Below are positions 7,425 through 10,905 of a stretch of 10,905 bases of DNA, one piece after another (position 1 is the stretch's first letter; every line of letters starts with the position of its first letter). A program made the position numbers and the translations under genes. This DNA is from an uncultured Eubacterium sp. (lineage in GTDB: Bacteria; Bacillota; Clostridia; Peptostreptococcales; Anaerovoracaceae), in the NCBI GenBank assembly GCA_900542385.1, contig UQNP01000052.1, positions 1-10,905 of the forward strand. Direction: 5' to 3'. The notes beneath the pieces are model-generated. The model was given only the letters and a program-made list of their open reading frames with translations. It searched no databases and was not told where the DNA came from.

Positions 7425-8178
7425 TATCTTCGATCTCAAGGGTGATAGGACAATGGTCGCTGCCGTACACATCAGTAAGTATGGCAGCGTCTTTTAATTT
7501 GTCTTTCAACGCTTCCGATACTAAAAAGTAGTCTATACGCCATCCGGCGTTGTTTTTCCTCGCGTTGAATCTGTAGCTCCACCAGGAATACACGCCTTCT
7601 TTATCCGGATAAAAATGCCTGAAAGTATCTATGAAACCGGCTTCCTGAAGCTCTCCCATCTTAGCCCTTTCCTCATCGGTGAAGCCTGCATTTTTCCTGT
7701 TGGTCTTAGGGTTTTTCAGATCTATTTCCTTAAATGCCACGTTAAAATCACCGCAGGTTATTACCGGCTTTTTTTCTTCCAGCTTCTTGAGGTATCCTCT
7801 GAAATCATCTTCCCACTTCATCCTGTAGTCAAGTCTTTTCAGTTCATTTTGAGAATTCGGGACATATACGTTGACAAGATAAAAATCCTCATACTCCGCC
7901 GTTATTATCCTGCCTTCCTTATCGTGTTCTTCTATACCCATTCCGTAGGACACATCCATCGGCTCCTGTTTTGTAAATACAGCAGTCCCGGAATATCCCT
8001 TCTTTTCTGCTGAATTCCAATACTGCCTGTATCCTTCGAGAGGCACCTCGGCCTGCCCTTCCTGCATCTTCGTCTCCTGCACACACAATATATCAGCGTC
8101 CGAGCTTTCGGCAAATTCCGTAAACCCTTTTCCCATTGCCGCTCTTATACCGTTTACATTCCAAGAAATAAGCTTCAT
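7417..8178 (-). CDS. xth: Exodeoxyribonuclease III (AP endonuclease)
   Basis: A 253-aa enzyme of the ExoIII/APE1 endonuclease-exonuclease-phosphatase fold, full length for the family. It cuts DNA 5' to abasic sites and has 3'-5' exonuclease and 3'-phosphatase activity in base excision repair. Catalytic and metal residues are visible: Asn7 ([10 protein letters not shown]), Glu35 (VQETK), Tyr105 (VNVYVPN), Asp144 and Asn146 (CGDFNVA), Asp216 (WRIDYFLVS) and the closing GSDHCP with Asp241 and His242. The start is fixed by the canonical [10 protein letters not shown], yet the bases just before ATG (AAAAGATGAAAA) make a poor ribosome binding site; a GGAGG about 35 nt upstream is not usable directly. 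The gene is the last of a unit with the phosphatase and pgeF, 60 bp after the pgeF stop. Bacillus calls its homologue exoA. Confidence 0.96.
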   Translation of the reverse strand: MKLISWNVNGIRAAMGKGFTEFAESSDADILCVQETKMQEGQAEVPLEGYRQYWNSAEKKGYSGTAVFTKQEPMDVSYGMGIEEHDKEGRIITAEYEDFYLVNVYVPNSQNELKRLDYRMKWEDDFRGYLKKLEEKKPVITCGDFNVAFKEIDLKNPKTNRKNAGFTDEERAKMGELQEAGFIDTFRHFYPDKEGVYSWWSYRFNARKNNAGWRIDYFLVSEALKDKLKDAAILTDVYGSDHCPITLEIEDIK

Positions 8179-8238
8179 TTTTCATCTTTTACAGAGCCTT
8201 ATCTGTCCCTGCAGTCCTCCTTTCTGCTTGACTTTTTA

Positions 8239-9015
8239 TTAGCAGTCTTTGATAAATATACCTGCTCCCATCCTCATGATCGTGCCGCCTTCACGTCTGT
8301 AGGAGCAAAACTTTTCCTCATCGCAGCATGTACACAAAGCGCTTGTTTCTATGTTGCTTTCGGGTACGCCTGCATCTTCCAGCAGTCTTTTGTTGATGCC
8401 TTTAAGGTCTATATAGTATTTGATCCCGCCGCTCTCTCCTGTTTTTTCACGCTTTTTCGCGTATTCTCCGGCAAAATCAAATTCACTGCTGAATATTTCA
8501 TATACCTCAGCGCCCGTTTCAAAACAGCACTTTGATATGCCCGGGCCTATATATACATAAACGTTCTCTGCACGGCTGCCGTACACATCAGCCATTTTCT
8601 CCAGCGTCTTTACAGCTATGCTTTTTACCGTTCCCCGCCATCCTGCATGCGCAAGTCCGGCGGCTTTGTTTTCTCTGTCATAAAAATACACAGGCAGACA
8701 GTCAGCGTGTACCGTTGTAAGCAATACGCCTGATTCATCGGTAACAACAGCGTCCGTATCCGCCGGTCTTATAAAGCTGTATTTGCCTTCTGCGACCGCT
8801 TCTTTTCTCATATCGCGATCTATCACCGCCACCCTGTTTTCATGGACCTGCTTAGGCTGTACGACGACCGCATCTGAAATTCCCAGCTTTTCAAAAAGTT
8901 TTTCATTGAAATAAGGATAACCCTTTGAAGCATTTTCTTTCAGAGAAAAAAACGCCGTTATTTCAGTAAAATCTTCAAATACTTCTATATGTGATCCGTC
9001 TGTTACCCTGCTCAT
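8239..9015 (-). CDS. pgeF: PgeF/YfiH family purine nucleoside phosphorylase (formerly multicopper polyphenol oxidase, DUF152)
   Basis: From ATG at 9015 the product is 258 aa. Family metal-site motifs are present: QVH (56-58), HADCLPV (103-109) and HAGWRG (123-128), with TDAVVTD (87-93) and the Cys-rich CTCCDEEKFCSYRR near the end (228-241). Members bind Zn and act on adenosine, inosine and related nucleosides; the old laccase label is considered doubtful, and in E. coli YfiH has been linked to peptidoglycan editing. The frame extends to an ATG at 9042, but 9015 is preferred: it has GGGAG 8 nt upstream, and its ATGA overlaps the phosphatase stop by 4 bp, a typical translationally coupled junction. 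The 9042 ATG has no properly spaced site and would lengthen the overlap. Confidence 0.92.
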   Translation of the reverse strand: MSRVTDGSHIEVFEDFTEITAFFSLKENASKGYPYFNEKLFEKLGISDAVVVQPKQVHENRVAVIDRDMRKEAVAEGKYSFIRPADTDAVVTDESGVLLTTVHADCLPVYFYDRENKAAGLAHAGWRGTVKSIAVKTLEKMADVYGSRAENVYVYIGPGISKCCFETGAEVYEIFSSEFDFAGEYAKKREKTGESGGIKYYIDLKGINKRLLEDAGVPESNIETSALCTCCDEEKFCSYRREGGTIMRMGAGIFIKDC

Positions 9016-9461
9016 TTTATCTTCTCCCAAAGAGCGCTGCATCCCTTTTCTATATCTTCATACGCCTTATCGAAATCTCCTGTATACCAAGGATCGGAAA
9101 CGCTGTGTTTTTCATCTGTAAAATCAAGGAGACGATATATCTTATTTGCTTCATCTTCCCCGACTATTCTTTTAAGGTCTCTGACATTGGAGTCATCCAT
9201 GCATATAAGATAATCGAACTTTTCATAATCCTGCACAGACGCCTGTCTTGCTCTTCGTTTTTCATATGGTATGCCGTTTTCATCCAGCTTTTTCCTGCTC
9301 CTCGGGTCCGTATCATTCCCGATCTCTTCACGGCTCGTAGCCGCCGATTCTATGTAAAAATCTTTTTCTCTTCCCGCTTTTTTTACCATGTCCTTGAACA
9401 TGAATTCCGCCATTGTAGAGCGGCAGATGTTGCCGTGGCAGATGAAAAGTATTTTTGTCAT
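9012..9461 (-). CDS. Low-molecular-weight protein tyrosine phosphatase
   Basis: A 149-aa cytoplasmic phosphatase with the P-loop CHGNICRS at 8-15 (nucleophile Cys8, Arg14) right after the first strand, and the acid/base loop DPWYTGDF at 123-130 (Asp123). It removes phosphate from tyrosine residues through a phosphocysteine intermediate. Residue 12 in the P-loop is Ile; the related arginine phosphatase YwlE has Thr there, so phosphotyrosine is the likelier substrate. The open frame extends upstream to 9659, but family length, the MTKILFICHGN start and AAGGAGA (9477-9471, 9-nt spacing) place the start at 9461. It heads the three-gene unit with pgeF and xth, and its TGA overlaps the pgeF ATG. 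No tyrosine kinase gene is nearby, so its partner is unknown. Confidence 0.93.
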   Translation of the reverse strand: MTKILFICHGNICRSTMAEFMFKDMVKKAGREKDFYIESAATSREEIGNDTDPRSRKKLDENGIPYEKRRARQASVQDYEKFDYLICMDDSNVRDLKRIVGEDEANKIYRLLDFTDEKHSVSDPWYTGDFDKAYEDIEKGCSALWEKIK

Positions 9462-9496
9462 GTTCTCATTTCTCCTTATATGTTGGTTTCCCTTGA

Positions 9497-9505
9497 AGTA
9501 TAACA
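9497..9505 (-). promoter_or_regulatory. Candidate extended -10 promoter for the phosphatase-pgeF-xth unit
   Basis: On the - strand TG-T-TATACT (9505-9497) matches the extended -10 form TGnTATAAT. No good -35 is seen at 17 nt, which extended -10 promoters tolerate. Transcription would start near 9490, giving a leader of about 29 nt that contains the AAGGAGA site. Confidence 0.4.
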
Positions 9506-9559
9506 TATCTAACTTTGCTCTACCATATACAAATCTATACAACGTCACAGTCAACCTCA

Positions 9560-9589
9560 TTGACATACATGCAGATTGCATGATACTAT
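9560..9589 (+). promoter_or_regulatory. Promoter of the TetR gene
   Basis: A perfect -35 TTGACA (9560-9565) and TACTAT (9584-9589) are 18 nt apart. The spacer carries a perfect palindrome CATGCA-GAT-TGCATG (9568-9582). The predicted transcript start near 9596 falls inside the inverted repeat at 9590-9610. Confidence 0.7.
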
Positions 9590-9610
9590 ATACGTGCAAA
9601 GTACATGTAT
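9590..9610. promoter_or_regulatory. Probable TetR operator at its own gene
   Basis: ATACGT, nine bases, then ATGTAT form an inverted repeat with one mismatch, ending one base before the ribosome binding site. The same arrangement (ATACAT-N9-ATGTAT) precedes the ABC transporter gene. Its position over the transcript start fits autorepression. Confidence 0.55.
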
Positions 9611-9623
9611 GGGAGGTGAGTTT

Positions 9624-10247
9624 TTGCCACGTAATAAATATCCAGAAGAAACCGTTCAAAAAATATTGGATGCTTCTTTAAAATTATTTTTGGAAAAAGG
9701 GTACGAAAAAACAACTGTATTAGATATTATAAGTGAAATGGGCGGACTGACGAGAGGAGCTTTTTATCATCATTTCAAATCAAAGGAAGAAGTATTTGAT
9801 GCTTTATGCGAAAAACTTTTTTATGAGAGTAATCCCTTTGAGAAAGCAAAAAACCACAAAGAACTGAACGGATTAGAAAAGTTAAAGTTCGTATTAAAAA
9901 CATCTTTTGATGAAACAGAGCATCATCAGTTAAGTATGGCATCCATGCAACTTATGGGAAGTCCAGCTTTTCTAAAAAAGCTGATTGAAAGTAACCAAGA
10001 ATTAGCACCTATGTATCAAGAACTGATCGAGGAAGGAATACAGGACGGTTCTATTAAATCAGAACAGCCAAAATTATTAGCAGATTTGTTTGTTCTTTTA
10101 ACGAATTTCTGGTCGATACCTACGATATATCCCATGACTGATGATGAAGCATGGCAGAAATTTTTAATGATCAAATCGATTATGGATAATTTAGGGCTTC
10201 CAGTAATTGATGATGAAATTATCAAGTTATGCAAAGAAAACGCTTAG
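9624..10247 (+). CDS. TetR/AcrR family transcriptional regulator
   Basis: From TTG at 9624 the protein has 207 aa. An N-terminal TetR DNA-binding domain covers about residues 7-60 with helix-turn-helix TTVLDIISEMGGLTRGAFYHHFKSK (30-54), the family core. The C-terminal helical ligand domain has no recognisable ligand residues. TTG is chosen because GGGAGG (9611-9616) stands 7 nt before it and M-P-R-N-K-Y-P-E-E-T is a normal TetR start; the ATGs at 9576 and 9609 lack such sites, and 9576 lies within the promoter. The gene precedes an ABC exporter gene on the same strand, 86 bp downstream, so it most likely represses that exporter and itself, with release by an exported compound. Codon use is distinctly AT-rich compared with the genes to the left, suggesting acquisition from elsewhere. 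Confidence 0.92.
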   Translation: MPRNKYPEETVQKILDASLKLFLEKGYEKTTVLDIISEMGGLTRGAFYHHFKSKEEVFDALCEKLFYESNPFEKAKNHKELNGLEKLKFVLKTSFDETEHHQLSMASMQLMGSPAFLKKLIESNQELAPMYQELIEEGIQDGSIKSEQPKLLADLFVLLTNFWSIPTIYPMTDDEAWQKFLMIKSIMDNLGLPVIDDEIIKLCKENA

Positions 10248-10258
10248 CGTTGCATATG

Positions 10259-10290
10259 AAAATAAGATTGTCGAAAGGCAATTTTATTTT
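10259..10290 (+). terminator. AT-rich hairpin between the TetR and ABC genes
   Basis: AAAATAAGATTG (10259-10270) and CAATTTTATTTT (10279-10290) pair over 12 positions with one G-U wobble and an 8-nt loop, ending in a T-rich stretch. It starts 12 bp after the TetR stop and may be a weak terminator or attenuator that lowers read-through into the transporter gene. Its low GC makes it weak. Confidence 0.45.
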
Positions 10291-10297
10291 TAACAAT

Positions 10298-10318
10298 ATA
10301 CATACACGCAGCATGTAT
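10298..10318. promoter_or_regulatory. Probable TetR operator at the ABC transporter gene
   Basis: ATACAT, nine bases, then ATGTAT form a perfect inverted repeat. With one more base on each side the arms are TATACAT and ATGTATA. It ends two bases before AAAGGAGG. The layout copies the site at 9590-9610 next to the TetR gene. No clear -35/-10 pair was found for a separate transporter promoter, so the site may act on a weak promoter or as a roadblock to read-through. Confidence 0.55.
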
Positions 10319-10333
10319 AAAAAGGAGGAAATT

Positions 10334-10905
10334 ATGAGTATCTATATTAAGAAAAACAAGTTCTTATTTATCTTAACGATTTTAACCAGCGTAATCTCTT
10401 CTCTGGGGTATGTTTTTATGGCTGTCCTGCTTCAGCAACTATTGGATATCGCTATGGATAAAAATATCCAGCAATTTATGAGAATTGTTATATTTTCGAT
10501 TGTCTACTTTGTAGTGTTGGGATCTTTTCTTTATCTCCAATCGTTACTAAGCAAAAAAGTGATTTGTAAGATTATGCTTCAAATCCGCTCGGATGTTTTT
10601 CGAGGAACAATCAATCACAGTATAGAAGATTTTGAAAAGAAGAATACCGCTGATTATATATCTGTCGTTACAAATGATGTGAAAATGCTGGAGGACAATT
10701 TTTTACTCCCATTATTTGAAGTAGTCCAATACACTGTTATCTTTATATCATCTTTCGTATTGATGATTTATTTTGACATCATTGTTACACTTTGCGTAAT
10801 AGTAGCGATTACAGTTATGTTCCTTATGCCAAGTCTGCTGGGTGGAACACTGGAAAAAAGACAGAATAAGTTTTCTTCAAAGTTGGCAGAATTCACAGTC
10901 AGCTT
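10334..10905 (+). CDS. ABC exporter half-transporter, N-terminal membrane domain (3' end outside window)
   Basis: An open frame from ATG at 10334 runs to the right edge without a stop: 190 full codons. AAAGGAGG (10321-10328) stands 5 nt before ATG. The visible part is the start of a type 1 ABC exporter membrane domain: two N-terminal helices (about 10-32 and 47-68), the coupling segment with KIMLQIRSDVF (82-92), EKKNTADYISVVTNDVKMLEDNF (105-127), and a second helix pair (about 128-170). The spacing DVF...DF...ADYIS..TNDV is typical of MsbA/LmrA-like and bacteriocin-type exporters. The ATPase domain with Walker A and B must lie right of the window, as may a partner half-transporter. Substrate unknown; drug or peptide export is usual for TetR-controlled pairs. 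The gene shares the AT-rich composition of the TetR gene. Confidence 0.88.
   Translation, partial: MSIYIKKNKFLFILTILTSVISSLGYVFMAVLLQQLLDIAMDKNIQQFMRIVIFSIVYFVVLGSFLYLQSLLSKKVICKIMLQIRSDVFRGTINHSIEDFEKKNTADYISVVTNDVKMLEDNFLLPLFEVVQYTVIFISSFVLMIYFDIIVTLCVIVAITVMFLMPSLLGGTLEKRQNKFSSKLAEFTVS

Noticed and set aside
9016..9042. Upstream ATG of pgeF at 9042
   Set aside because: No well-spaced RBS; the ATG at 9015 overlaps the upstream stop as ATGA and has GGGAG 8 nt before it.
8991..9503. + strand 170-aa frame
   Set aside because: Antisense of the phosphatase gene and start of pgeF; no supporting signal.
9576..9623. ATG starts of TetR at 9576 and 9609
   Set aside because: 9576 is inside the promoter and neither has an RBS; TTG at 9624 follows GGGAGG at 7 nt.
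9462..9659. 66-residue N-terminal extension of the phosphatase frame
   Set aside because: It runs through the divergent tetR promoter; the family start and RBS fix the start at 9461.
1..10905. tRNA, rRNA, CRISPR array, insertion sequence ends
   Set aside because: No cloverleaf, regularly spaced repeat or transposase frame was seen by eye; a tRNAscan or Infernal run was not possible.

Overview
The window reads as chromosomal DNA of a low-to-mid GC, Gram-positive anaerobe of the class Clostridia. The evidence is strong AGGAGG-type ribosome binding sites, a PdaA-type polysaccharide deacetylase linked to spore cortex formation, a CsoR-controlled copper ATPase and a UPF0210 (PFL-like) protein. 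A family-level placement near Anaerovoracaceae/Peptostreptococcales is only a guess. No RNA gene, insertion sequence, CRISPR array or phage gene was seen.

Layout. (1) Positions 2-1240, + strand: the 3' part of a UPF0210/DUF711 gene whose start lies left of the window, closed by a strong terminator (1294-1334). (2) Positions 1348-6179, - strand, read right to left: csoR, copA, tcdA, pdaA and then a small, extremely cysteine-rich protein (21 Cys in 74 residues). The copper pair has a sigma-A type promoter with a CsoR-like operator inside it (6212-6238). The copA frame ends in a CopZ-like HMA domain with its own perfect internal ribosome binding site and ATG. A hairpin with a T tract (1580-1619) closes pdaA and also carries the ribosome binding site of the cysteine-rich gene. 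(3) Positions 6274-7424, + strand: a divergent yeiH-type putative sulfate exporter. Its last 8 bp overlap the end of (4), a - strand three-gene unit (9461-7417): low-molecular-weight protein tyrosine phosphatase, pgeF (YfiH purine nucleoside phosphorylase) and exodeoxyribonuclease III. (5) From about 9540 to the right edge, + strand: a visibly AT-richer module with a TetR regulator starting at TTG and the beginning of an ABC exporter half-transporter, cut by the window edge.

How the parts work together. CsoR senses Cu(I) and should repress csoR-copA; CopA exports Cu(I); the C-terminal HMA domain may also be made alone as a CopZ-type chaperone. TetR probably represses itself and the exporter, because near-identical 21-bp inverted repeats (ATACRT-N9-ATGTAT) sit just before the ribosome binding sites of both genes. 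The least explained items are the cysteine-rich gene, with its overlapping promoter/terminator/RBS region, and the internal copZ start.
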